From positions 1 through 39,165 of the forward strand of contig JAAXZS010000083.1 in assembly GCA_012719745.1 (NCBI GenBank): a DNA stretch of 39,165 nucleotides, given 5' to 3'. How positions within the stretch are numbered: the first letter of the stretch is position 1; every line of letters begins with the position of its first letter. Below, in pieces: positions 14,088-21,468 of the stretch. Below the pieces are notes generated by a model. It made no database searches and was not told where the DNA came from. It was given only the letters and a program-made list of their open reading frames with translations. This DNA comes from Clostridiales bacterium (lineage in GTDB: Bacteria > Bacillota > Clostridia > Oscillospirales > Oscillospiraceae). The position numbers were made by a program, and so were the translations under genes.

Positions 14088-16298
14088 ATGGAAAATATCA
14101 ACGATCTGAAAGACGCGCTTGAATGCCTGTCGGCGGCGGCATTATCATACGGAGACTGGCTGGCCGTCGGCATGGGCATGAAGGAGGCCGGGATGTCATG
14201 CTCCGACTGGGAAGATTGGTCATCCCGGGATCCGTCCAGATATAAGACGGGAGAGTGCCGCCGGAAGTGGGAGGGGTTCCACGGGTCTGAAACGCCGATC
14301 ACGGAAAACTCTATCTTTAAGCTCGCGCTCGACAATGGTTGGCGTGGATCGGATGGACACGAGCTCGGGTGGGGCGACGAGATCGGAACATATGACCGGG
14401 TTGTCGTAGATCGCCATTACATCGAGGGAAAGCCCATTGAGCTACCGACAGACTGGAACCCCTGCAAGCAGCTTTCCGACTATCTGACCGCATTATTTGA
14501 ACCTACGGAGATTGTTGGGTATGTGACGCAGAGTTGGAAGAAGGAAGATCGATATATACCCAAGAACGGCGGCTGCTTCGACCGTACGGCCGGCGCTCTG
14601 ATTGAGGAACTGGCAGCTTGTGGCGGAGACATCGGAAAAGTGATAGGAGACAGCGACCCGGAGGCCGGCGCGTGGATCCGATTCAATCCACTGGATGGCA
14701 AAGGCTGCAAGAACGATAATGTGACCGAATTCCGCTATGCGCTGATTGAATCTGACGCGCTGGAAATTGAGGAGCAGAATGATATCATCCATAAACTGGA
14801 GCTCCCCTGCGCGGCGCTGGTGTACAGCGGGAAGAAAAGCCTGCATGCCATCGTTCGTGTTGACGCACCGGATTATGCAGAGTACAGGAAGCGTGTCGCC
14901 TACTTATACTCGGTCTGCCAGAAAAACGGGCTCGTCCTGGACCAGGCGTGCCGCAACCCCAGCAGACTATCCCGTATGCCTGGCGTCATGCGCAATGGGC
15001 AGAAGCAGGCACTTTTGGAAACCAACATCGGGCGCAGCAACTGGGAAGAGTGGCGTGATTTCGTCGAATCCGTCACGGACGACTTGCCTGATACCGAAGA
15101 TCTTGGCAGTGTGTGGGATGACCTTCCGGAGTTGTCAGCTCCTTTGATCGACGGTGTACTTCGTCAAGGACACAAGATGCTGCTGGCGGGCCCCAGCAAG
15201 GCCGGCAAAAGCTTTGCTCTAATCGAATTGTGCATCAGCATCGCCGAAGGACACCAATGGCTCGGGCGGTTCGACTGTGCGCAGGGGAAAATCTTATACA
15301 TCAACTTGGAGCTCGACCGCGCCAGCTACCTGCACCGTTTCCGTGATGTGTACCAGGCGCTGAATGTTCAGCCTGCACATCTGCACAACATCGACATATG
15401 GAACCTTCGTGGAGCCTCCTGCCCAATGGACAAGCTGGCGCCCAAGCTGATCCGCAGAGCATCAAAAAAAGGATACATCGCCGTCATCATTGACCCCATT
15501 TATAAGGTCATAACCGGCGACGAGAATAGCGCCGATCAGATGGCCAAGTTCTGCAACCAATTTGACCTCGTGTGCCGAGAACTTGGTTGCGCCGTGATCT
15601 ATTGCCACCATCACAGCAAGGGCGCACAGGGCGGAAAACGCAGCATGGACAGGGCGTCAGGTTCCGGTGTATTTGCACGCGACCCGGATGCCATGCTGGA
15701 CATGACGGAGCTGGAGACTACGGAGGCGGTTGTCAAGGCGCTACAAGATCGTCTCACCTGCGCAGCCTGCAAAGCAGCACTGGACGGTCATGGCCACACA
15801 GATTCTTATAGTCAGGATGACCTGTGCAGCGCTTTTCAGATGGGAAATCACTGCAAGGATCTACTGGCTCCAAAAGATGTGCAGGCGCTGGATGAGCGTA
15901 TCGCGGCCGAGAAACAGCACGCAGCCAATATGACAGCGTGGCGCATCGAGGGAACACTCCGCGAGTTTCCACGCTTCGATCCTGTCAATTTGTGGTTTGA
16001 TTACCCGATCCACCGCGTGGAGGATGTGTTGCTGGATGACATCGAACCGGACGTGCTGGACCCGAGGCAAACAGGTCGAAAAGGTGCGCAGAAAAGATGG
16101 GACAAAAGTAGCAAAAAAGACCGCGAAAAGGAAGCAACCGAAAAACTTGAAACGGCGTTTAATTGCTGCAAGGATGGCGGCGAAGTAACAGTGTATGCAA
16201 TGGCGGAGTATATGCAATTAAAATCCGAAACCGTAAAAAGACGGCTGCGGCAGGACGGCAGATACTGGGTTGATGGAGAAAAAGTGGGCCTAAAATAA
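14088..16298 (+). CDS. Primase-helicase fusion (PriCT-2 / AEP-like primase + RepA-type ATPase)
   Basis: 736 residues; ATG at 14088 after AAAGGAGC. The N-terminal region (about 1-95) resembles PriCT_2, with repeated W residues and NGWRGS. A middle AEP/prim-pol-like domain (about 125-320) has ALIESD near 218-223, SGKKSLHAIV with candidate catalytic His253, and RNPSRLSRMPG. The C-terminal AAA_25/RepA-type ATPase has Walker A GPSKAGKS at 368-375, Walker B AVIIDP around Asp469 and IYCHHHSKG near 504-512. The last about 80 residues include a winged-helix-like end (AMAEYMQLKSETVKRRLRQDG). One polypeptide would prime and unwind. It is followed directly by iteron-like repeats, so it is the likely initiator/replisome core. 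Confidence 0.85.
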   Translation: MENINDLKDALECLSAAALSYGDWLAVGMGMKEAGMSCSDWEDWSSRDPSRYKTGECRRKWEGFHGSETPITENSIFKLALDNGWRGSDGHELGWGDEIGTYDRVVVDRHYIEGKPIELPTDWNPCKQLSDYLTALFEPTEIVGYVTQSWKKEDRYIPKNGGCFDRTAGALIEELAACGGDIGKVIGDSDPEAGAWIRFNPLDGKGCKNDNVTEFRYALIESDALEIEEQNDIIHKLELPCAALVYSGKKSLHAIVRVDAPDYAEYRKRVAYLYSVCQKNGLVLDQACRNPSRLSRMPGVMRNGQKQALLETNIGRSNWEEWRDFVESVTDDLPDTEDLGSVWDDLPELSAPLIDGVLRQGHKMLLAGPSKAGKSFALIELCISIAEGHQWLGRFDCAQGKILYINLELDRASYLHRFRDVYQALNVQPAHLHNIDIWNLRGASCPMDKLAPKLIRRASKKGYIAVIIDPIYKVITGDENSADQMAKFCNQFDLVCRELGCAVIYCHHHSKGAQGGKRSMDRASGSGVFARDPDAMLDMTELETTEAVVKALQDRLTCAACKAALDGHGHTDSYSQDDLCSAFQMGNHCKDLLAPKDVQALDERIAAEKQHAANMTAWRIEGTLREFPRFDPVNLWFDYPIHRVEDVLLDDIEPDVLDPRQTGRKGAQKRWDKSSKKDREKEATEKLETAFNCCKDGGEVTVYAMAEYMQLKSETVKRRLRQDGRYWVDGEKVGLK

Positions 16299-16330
16299 TA
16301 AACCGTTTGTTTCTTAAAACGAAATATTTC

Positions 16331-16423
16331 TGCAAAATAGGCCTATATTTACATTTTGTATTTTTGCAGAATCCTGCAAAATAGGCCTATCGACCCTATA
16401 ATCCGGCGTGCAAAATAGCCTTA
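16331..16423. repeat. Iteron-like repeats, candidate replication origin
   Basis: CTGCAAAATAGGCCTAT occurs at 16330-16346 and 16374-16390, and a third shorter copy TGCAAAATAGCCTTA at 16409-16423. Each full copy ends in the palindrome ATAGGCCTAT. An inverted arm TTTTGCAG meets CTGCAAAA around 16362-16381. The surroundings are AT-rich (for example 16421-16446) and directly downstream of the primase-helicase gene, the usual place for a phage origin. The role is inferred; no gene lies in 16299-16552. Confidence 0.6.
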
Positions 16424-16454
16424 TTATATAATAATAACTTTTTTTGGGCGCGTT

Positions 16455-16522
16455 TGTGTGGGTGTCCTTACGGAATGGGGGGCTGAGTCGCCCCCATTCC
16501 CGCAAGGCATCCTCCCCACACA
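16455..16522. other. Large stepped hairpin downstream of the iterons
   Basis: Nested pairing: outer TGTGTGGG/CCCACACA (16455-16462, 16515-16522), middle CCTT/AAGG (16466-16469, 16504-16507), inner GGAATGGGGG/CCCCCATTCC (16472-16481, 16491-16500) with a 9-base loop. No U-run follows on either strand, so it is not a typical terminator. It could be a single-strand initiation site, a structured leader of the 16553 gene or part of the origin. Confidence 0.55.
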
Positions 16523-16552
16523 CTGTGCCAAAACTTGAAGGAGATTTTGAAG

Positions 16553-16789
16553 ATGGCGAAATACAAACGAATCAAGATTTTGGATGTAGTACGGTTCATG
16601 CCACCTAAACGGCATTCTATCCCTGGACAGGATTTTAACATCATGAGCAGCGAGGTTATGCGCTGGATGCTTAGAAGCCCTATCGTCTGGAATTACATAT
16701 GGAACAATATCAAGCAGTCCGGTGCAATCGTCTACGACCAGGATTCGGGGACATGGAGAGGAATCGATTATGAGCAAAACGATGATTGA
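16553..16789 (+). CDS. Hypothetical phage protein (78 aa)
   Basis: ATG at 16553, 9 to 10 bases after AAGGAG; an in-frame TTG at 16535 lies before that site and is less likely. Basic N-terminus (AKYKRIKILDVVRFMPPKR) and an aromatic C-terminal half. It overlaps the RusA gene by 20 bases, so the two are probably co-translated. Family not recognised; position suggests a replication or recombination accessory. Confidence 0.6.
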   Translation: MAKYKRIKILDVVRFMPPKRHSIPGQDFNIMSSEVMRWMLRSPIVWNYIWNNIKQSGAIVYDQDSGTWRGIDYEQNDD

Positions 16790-17183
16790 ATTTTTTCTGC
16801 CAATTGTTCCGCCGACCGTTACCCATCAGGCAAAGGAACTTTGCGCATACATGAAAGACGGAAAGCCGCACGCTGTTCTGCATGACAGCGCCGAGCTGAA
16901 AGACGCCAGGGCGAAGCTGCACGCTCACCTCGCACCGTATCGTCCAGCGGAGCCGATGACCGGCGCTGTCCGGTTGGTGGTAAAGTGGTGCTTTCCGCAG
17001 GGAGACCACCGGGACGGAGAATACCGGATCACAAAGCCGGACACAGACAATCTTGAGAAGATGCTCAAGGACGTTATGACCGATCTGCATTTTTGGAAAG
17101 ACGATGCGCAGGTAGCCAGTGAAATATGCGAAAAGTTCTGGGCGGAGCGTCCGGGCATTTACATCCGGATCGAAAGTATATGA
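16770..17183 (+). CDS. rusA: RusA-family Holliday junction resolvase
   Basis: 137 residues from ATG 16770, preceded by AGAGGA; the longer reading from 16722 would sit deep inside the previous gene. RusA resolves Holliday junctions as a metal-dependent dimer. The family's acidic residues are visible: Asp91 and Asp93 in KPDTDN, and Asp111/Asp112 in WKDDAQV, with the basic stretch around EKMLKD. The C-terminal IYIRIE strand is typical. Works with the upstream recombination genes to resolve branched phage DNA before packaging. Confidence 0.92.
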   Translation: MSKTMIEFFLPIVPPTVTHQAKELCAYMKDGKPHAVLHDSAELKDARAKLHAHLAPYRPAEPMTGAVRLVVKWCFPQGDHRDGEYRITKPDTDNLEKMLKDVMTDLHFWKDDAQVASEICEKFWAERPGIYIRIESI

Positions 17184-17222
17184 AAATCGCAAGCGTTTGC
17201 GAATTTGAGAAAGGAGATCCAC

Positions 17223-17420
17223 ATGAATGATACGGTAGAAGCCAGAGCGGTAAAGATCGCGGCCAAAATTATGGTGGCTGCCGGCATTTGCCGGTATGAC
17301 TGCACAGACAAGTGTCGGCACATGGGATTTGTCGACGAAATCACGTGCGACCGGTGCATACGGAACTGGCTGCTGACTAAGGCAAAGAAGGAGCTGAAAC
17401 AGGAGGCCGCCCATGAGTGA
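17223..17420 (+). CDS. Small Cys-rich phage protein (65 aa)
   Basis: ATG at 17223 with AAAGGAG 6 bases upstream. After a helical N-terminus (EARAVKIAAKIMVAAGI) come CRYDC, DKCRH and CDRC motifs, suggesting a bound zinc, then a Lys-rich helix. Overlaps the next gene by 8 bases. Function unknown. Confidence 0.65.
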   Translation: MNDTVEARAVKIAAKIMVAAGICRYDCTDKCRHMGFVDEITCDRCIRNWLLTKAKKELKQEAAHE

Positions 17421-17823
17421 GAAGCTAAAGCTCTGTCCTTTCTGCGGGGGAGAAGCGACAGTATGCTGCTCGGACTGGGACAGTGAGAATTATTCCCCGC
17501 TGCCCAATACGCGATATGAGGTGGAATGCAATGAATGCCTTGCGGGCAGCGACAAATATAAAACGAGAGAGCTGGCAATCGAAGCTTGGAACCGCCGAGC
17601 CGAGCGGACAGGGCGGTGGATCGGCGTCGCCGATAGGCTGCCGGAGCCGGGAACGAACATTCTTGTGGCGAATGCAAAAACAGGAAGCCAGTATGTATCA
17701 CATCGTGACTTAATATGGTTTAACCCAGAGCGAAAAGCGTATGTTCCAACTTCCTATTTTAAGGAGTTCGAGTTCACCCACTGGATGCCGCTGCCGGAGC
17801 CGCCGGAGGTGGTACTGCCGTGA
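17413..17823 (+). CDS. Lar-like restriction alleviation domain fused to DUF551
   Basis: 136 residues; ATG at 17413 after AGGAGG. The N-terminal half is a Lar-type zinc ribbon: LCPFCGG (Cys8, Cys11), VECNEC (Cys39, Cys42) and the closing AIEAWNRR. The C-terminal half is DUF551: GRWIGVADRLPEPGTNILVA through to FTHWMPLPEPP. Lar proteins are named for relieving type I restriction; for phage ribbon-only versions this activity is assumed rather than shown. Overlaps its neighbours on both sides. Confidence 0.85.
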   Translation: MSEKLKLCPFCGGEATVCCSDWDSENYSPLPNTRYEVECNECLAGSDKYKTRELAIEAWNRRAERTGRWIGVADRLPEPGTNILVANAKTGSQYVSHRDLIWFNPERKAYVPTSYFKEFEFTHWMPLPEPPEVVLP

Positions 17824-17969
17824 AGCAACGCAAAAACCGCTGCGAAGGATGCCGATACTGGTGCAGGCTGGGAAATTCGGGATATCTGTACGTCTGCCAT
17901 TATTGCTACGACACCGGGCAATCTCGAAAATGCAAAGTCGATAAATGCGATAAGCGGAGGGAGAAATGA
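17820..17969 (+). CDS. Small zinc-finger-like protein (49 aa)
   Basis: GTG start at 17820 overlapping the preceding TGA (GTGA); TGA at 17967-17969 overlaps the ArpU gene ATG. Seven cysteines in CEGCRYWC, VCHYC and KCKVDKC, with Lys/Arg-rich ends, suggest two small metal sites. No ideal ribosome site (GGAGG lies 11 to 15 bases upstream in the previous gene), so coupling is likely. Common next to ArpU in such phages; role unknown. Confidence 0.6.
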   Translation: MKQRKNRCEGCRYWCRLGNSGYLYVCHYCYDTGQSRKCKVDKCDKRREK

Positions 17970-18406
17970 TGGATTGGAAACGAGAAGCGGTGGATAAGCT
18001 GCGGTGCTACGAAGCTAAGCGCACCAGCCTGTCTACCATGGAAGAAGAGTTGCGGCGTCTGGATGATGCTATGACCGGAATACGCAGTGCCACATCAGAT
18101 AGCACGCCCGTGTCTGGCGGTAGCAGCACACGGGAGGATGCCATGATAAACAACATTGCCAACCGTGAGGAGCTGCGCAGGGCACGCCGTGACGCCGTAC
18201 GGTGGGTACGGATGGTTGATGCGGCGCTGGCAGTGCTGGATGATGAGGAACGCCTGGTGCTGGATCGATTCTACATACACCGGCAGAAGGGGAACGTGGA
18301 TAGGCTATGCGAGGATATGCACGTTGAAAAGGCACAGGTGTACCGGCGGAAAGACAACGCAGTCAGGCATTTTACTATTGCGCTGTATGGAAATATTGAG
18401 ACATGA
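17966..18406 (+). CDS. ArpU/RinA-type late transcription regulator (DUF1492-like)
   Basis: 146 residues; ATGATG at 17966 after GGAGGGAG. The N-terminal helical part (about 1-85) is followed by a sigma-70 region-4-like helix-turn-helix: AALAVLDDEERLVLDRFYI, then VDRLCEDMHVEKAQVYRRKDNA at about 115-136. ArpU-like proteins activate the phage packaging/structural operon. Here the gene closes the early region and faces the 18407-18673 spacer before the packaging genes, exactly where its target promoter should lie. Confidence 0.85.
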   Translation: MMDWKREAVDKLRCYEAKRTSLSTMEEELRRLDDAMTGIRSATSDSTPVSGGSSTREDAMINNIANREELRRARRDAVRWVRMVDAALAVLDDEERLVLDRFYIHRQKGNVDRLCEDMHVEKAQVYRRKDNAVRHFTIALYGNIET

Positions 18407-18673
18407 AAAGATGATAAAAAAAGGAGACGATTTTTCAAAATCCGCATGATACAATGATACCGTGGATTCATAGAGATTCCTCCTTTGATAAGCCGCTAAA
18501 GTCCTGCGGCTCCCTTCGGGGCGACTGGCAAGGCGACCGTCCAACATAGGCGGCCGCCTTTTCCTATGATTATTTTTGGTTGCCTTCGGGCGGGTATTGA
18601 ACATCGCAGAGCGTAAGCAGGCAGGGGCGGGAGCCGGGGCGATGATGATTTTAACAGCAAGAGAGGTGGTGAC
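18407..18673 (+). other. Spacer before packaging genes; probable late promoter region
   Basis: 267 bases without a supported gene. It holds GC-rich inverted segments (for example CCGC/GCGG around 18493-18510 and CTTCGGG tetraloop-like stretches) and a -10-like TACAAT near 18449, without a good -35, as expected for an activator-dependent promoter. A packaging start site may also lie here, next to terS. No single element is certain. Confidence 0.35.
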
Positions 18674-19024
18674 ATGCCAGGTGAAGAAAACCTTATTCCA
18701 TTCAGTGAGCGAAGCAAGGAAGAAGCGAGAGAGTATGGTGCAGCAGGCGGAAGGGCATCCGGCGTGGCGCGTCGCCGCAAACGCTGCCTGAAAGAGGCGG
18801 CGGATTTGTACCTGTCTTTGCCGGTTTCTGATCGTCGTAGGTGGAATAAAATATCGCGGCGCTATGTTGATCCGGAGGACATCGATAACCAGATGGCCAT
18901 GATTATCGGCCTGGCAGAGGCAGCCACACAGGGCGATGCCAAGGCGGCGAAGGTGCTGATTGACTTGATCGGTGAGGATGCAGGCGCGGAAGATGCGGGG
19001 GTGCAGATCGTTGACGACGTATAA
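18674..19024 (+). CDS. Terminase small subunit-like protein
   Basis: 116 residues; ATG at 18674 after GAGGTGGTGAC. Starts with a PFSERSKEEAREYGAAGGRASG motif, then an Arg/Lys-rich stretch, and a helical C-terminus (MIIGLAEAATQGDAKAAKVLIDLIG), the pattern of small phage terminase subunits in Clostridia. It would recognise phage DNA and recruit the large subunit. Its last 14 bases overlap the start of the broken terL. Confidence 0.75.
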   Translation: MPGEENLIPFSERSKEEAREYGAAGGRASGVARRRKRCLKEAADLYLSLPVSDRRRWNKISRRYVDPEDIDNQMAMIIGLAEAATQGDAKAAKVLIDLIGEDAGAEDAGVQIVDDV

Positions 19025-19217
19025 GCTGTCGGATATTGTGTCCCCTGCGTTCTCTGGTCCGCACAGGGCCATCAAAAACGGCGCCATCAACGACCTGGTG
19101 GAGAAGGGCGGCCGCGGCGGCACAAAGTCCAGCTTTATTTCCGTGGAGATTATCCTGCTCCTGCTGAAGCACCCGGACTGCCATGCGGTGGTTATGCGTA
19201 TGCATTTGCTGTGCTAA
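19011..19217 (+). pseudogene. Terminase large subunit, truncated after about 68 codons
   Basis: TTG start at 19011, with GCGGGGGTG 7 bases upstream. The product opens like an intact PBSX-type TerL: LSDIVSPAFSGPHRAIKNG, then GGRGGTKSS, the deviant Walker A loop usual in this family, and HPDCHAVVMR. After that the reading frame runs into MHLLC and a stop, whereas a TerL needs about 350 more residues with Walker B and a nuclease domain. Reading from 19199 in the other frame gives YAFAVLRQL and a stop two bases before the next gene, possibly the last codons of a lost portal gene. Best explained by a deletion joining terL codon about 62 to the end of portal. Confidence 0.85.
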
Positions 19218-19229
19218 GGCAGCTTTGAT

Positions 19230-20789
19230 ATGCTCACCCCTGAACAGATCGAAGCGCTTCGTGACGCTGCCGGAAAGGTTGCAGATCCAATTACCGAGTA
19301 TCTGATCCGGGACATTGCAGAGCGTATTACCGAGGCCGGGCAGCTCACCAGTACAGCGGCCTACGAGGTGTGGCGTGCGCAGCAGCTTGGCATGAGCCAG
19401 AGAGAGATCAAAAAGCAGCTAAAGAAGCGGATCAGAATATCCAACCGCGAGTTGCGTCGGCTGCTGACGCAGTCCGCAGAGGCTGGCTATAACTTCGACA
19501 TCAAGAACCTGCCGCAGGTGCAGGCCGTCCCGTTTGCGCAGAACGCCACCATGCAGCAGATCGTGTCTGCCGCAGTGGCTCTGGCACAGGATGATTTTAC
19601 AAACGTCACCCAGACGCTGGGGATGGTTGACCCATACGGAAAGGCCATGCCACTGCAAGACGTCTATCGTTCCTGCTGCGACTTTGAATTAAAGCAGGTG
19701 TCCACCGGCGCCGCCGACTACAACACCTCTATTCGGCAGGCTACAAAGAACCTTGCGCGGGAGGGATTACAAACCATCGACTATGAATCCGGTGTATCAA
19801 CAAAGCTGGACGCCGCCGTGCGACGCAGCGTCATGGGTGGGCTTGGCCTGATGCAAGAGCAGATCACACAGGCCAATCACGACGCTATGGGGTGTGACGG
19901 CTGGGAGATCAGCGCCCACGCCAACAGCGCCCCGGATCATGAGCCAATACAGGGCCTGCAATACTCCGATGCGGAATATACGGCGCTCAACAACAGCCTT
20001 GTTCGTCGAATCGGAACGCTGAACTGCGGACATGCCGCTTTCCCCATCATCGTGGGCGTGAGCTCTCCGCAGTACACAGCGGAGGAGCTTCATAAATTCC
20101 GGGAGGATAACGCCGCCGGCATCGACTACCAAGGAAAGCATTACACCGGATATGAGGCCACGCAGATGCAGCGCCGCGTGGAGCGCACCATCCGCTCCCA
20201 GCGCCGCCAGATACTGGTGGACGAAGCCACGGGCAGCAAGAACCTGCAAAACGATCAGATACGCCTTGTTCGGCTCAATGACGAGTACGCGCGGTTCTCC
20301 AAGGCCGCTGGACTACGAACGCAGACGGAGCGGTTGGAGGTCGCCGGGTTCGGGCCGGGGCAGGAAAAGCGGGCGGCGGCAGCGGAAAAACAGCAAGCCG
20401 CTGTTGCAGTGCAAGAGGAAACGCTGTATAATCAGAAGCGGGAAGAAGTCCGAAAGCTGATCCGGTCGGACGCAATACCTAAGAAACTGAATGTCGGTGC
20501 TCAGAATAAGCATATCCGAGGCAGCAAAGGATACATTCAGGGGCGCAGCTATATTTACGGTGACCTGAAAGCAGCGCAAGAGCTCGTGGATAAGTACCAC
20601 GGAACTGGGGATATTCGGTTCAACGATAGCGGAGAATGGATCAAAAAAGAGTTCTTTACACTGGATGAGGATATTGGGGTAGATGTAAATCCAGAAACGG
20701 GCATCGAAACACCAACTAACCGGTTTTCAATCAGATATGGTAAAAATGGCACACACGCGGTGCCGGCGAAAAGGAGTGAAGCTAAGTGA
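19230..20789 (+). CDS. Phage minor capsid protein 2 with C-terminal polymorphic toxin type 50-like domain
   Basis: 519 residues; ATG at 19230, two bases after a stop in another frame. Residues 1 to about 330 match Phage_min_cap2: helical N-terminus, then SAHANSAPDHEPIQGLQYS and NCGHAAFPIIVGVSSPQYT with conserved His/Cys. A coiled linker (about 330-408) leads to about 111 residues resembling Ntox50: QNKHIRGSKGYIQGRSYIYG, a central DKYHGTGDIRF, and PTNRFSIRYGKNGTHAVPAK, with conserved His428 and His509. Ntox50 is a predicted RNase-like toxin. The domain would ride on the capsid or enter with DNA. The portal that normally precedes this gene is missing. Confidence 0.88.
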   Translation: MLTPEQIEALRDAAGKVADPITEYLIRDIAERITEAGQLTSTAAYEVWRAQQLGMSQREIKKQLKKRIRISNRELRRLLTQSAEAGYNFDIKNLPQVQAVPFAQNATMQQIVSAAVALAQDDFTNVTQTLGMVDPYGKAMPLQDVYRSCCDFELKQVSTGAADYNTSIRQATKNLAREGLQTIDYESGVSTKLDAAVRRSVMGGLGLMQEQITQANHDAMGCDGWEISAHANSAPDHEPIQGLQYSDAEYTALNNSLVRRIGTLNCGHAAFPIIVGVSSPQYTAEELHKFREDNAAGIDYQGKHYTGYEATQMQRRVERTIRSQRRQILVDEATGSKNLQNDQIRLVRLNDEYARFSKAAGLRTQTERLEVAGFGPGQEKRAAAAEKQQAAVAVQEETLYNQKREEVRKLIRSDAIPKKLNVGAQNKHIRGSKGYIQGRSYIYGDLKAAQELVDKYHGTGDIRFNDSGEWIKKEFFTLDEDIGVDVNPETGIETPTNRFSIRYGKNGTHAVPAKRSEAK

Positions 20790-20965
20790 AGTTATGGGAA
20801 TTTGAAGGAAAGAACGTAAGAATAACGCTCGACAATGGGCACGTCTATGAGGGCAAGGCTCACGAATATACTTCTCCACTCGACAATGAACCGGAAATTG
20901 CTTCGATCTGTATCGGGCACACAGAATTCCTTGAAACTGAGATCCAAAACATTGAGCTGATTTAA
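20786..20965 (+). CDS. Candidate immunity protein, small Sm-like beta-barrel (59 aa)
   Basis: GTG start at 20786 overlaps the preceding stop (GTGA); AAGGAGTG lies about 9 bases upstream, inside the toxin-domain gene. The sequence has alternating strand-like segments (VRITLDNGHVYEGKAHEYT ... ICIGHTEFLETEIQNIELI) resembling an Sm/LSM fold. Tight coupling to a gene ending in a toxin domain is the standard arrangement of a toxin and its immunity protein; this pairing is inferred from position and fold only. A weak hairpin (AACCACC/GGTGGTT, 20964-20990) follows. Confidence 0.65.
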   Translation: MKLWEFEGKNVRITLDNGHVYEGKAHEYTSPLDNEPEIASICIGHTEFLETEIQNIELI

Positions 20966-21017
20966 CCACCTTCCATCACGGCGGGTGGTTTAATCATAAG
21001 CAAGAGGGGGTACACAA

Positions 21018-21332
21018 ATGGGAACATTAGAAATCGCATACAAGATACTGCACAGCCTCGAAACAGGCAGGAAAGCAGATTACATGGGCGTTCTGATTAG
21101 TCCAGATAAGCTGAAAGTTTCCGAAGATGACTGGCTGGATGTGATGCGCTCTCTGATTGACGAGGGATATATTGCCGGTGTACGTGTTTACACAGATATC
21201 ATCGGTGATACACACGTTGACATTAAGTCGGCACGCATTACCCTAAAAGGTGCTGAATACCTACATGAAAATAGCGCCATGCAAAAAATTGCGCGTGTTG
21301 CGACAAATGTTATTACAATCATCAAATCATAA
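21018..21332 (+). CDS. YjcQ-family protein
   Basis: 104 residues; ATG at 21018 after AAGAGGGGGTACACAA. Matches the YjcQ winged-helix family: EIAYKILHSLETGRKADYMG, a middle DDWLDVMRSLIDEGYIAGV helix and ARITLKGAEYLHENS near the C-terminus. YjcQ proteins are frequent in Firmicutes prophages and look like small DNA-binding proteins; no biochemical role is established. It stands alone between a weak hairpin and a clear terminator, behind the toxin/immunity pair, and so may be a cargo or a regulator. Confidence 0.85.
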   Translation: MGTLEIAYKILHSLETGRKADYMGVLISPDKLKVSEDDWLDVMRSLIDEGYIAGVRVYTDIIGDTHVDIKSARITLKGAEYLHENSAMQKIARVATNVITIIKS

Positions 21333-21353
21333 ATTATAAAACCGTATTGATTC

Positions 21354-21379
21354 AGGACGACCGAAGGGCCGTCCTTTTT
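21354..21379 (+). terminator. Terminator after the yjcQ-like gene
   Basis: AGGACG (21354-21359) pairs with CGTCCT (21370-21375), GAAGGG loop region, followed by T5. The remaining bases to 21468 form a GC-rich leader to the scaffold gene with a small GGGG/CCCC hairpin. Confidence 0.7.
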
Positions 21380-21468
21380 CATACCATTTTTGCCCGGCAT
21401 GGCGTAAAACGTGCGGCCGCAGGGGATGCAACCCCCGTCAGCAAAGCATAGCGGAGAAAGGAACCACC

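Noticed and set aside
16331..16423. CRISPR-like array
   Set aside because: Only three copies, unequal spacing (44 and 34 bases), short palindrome-containing units and no cas genes; fits iterons better. No CRISPR array was seen elsewhere.
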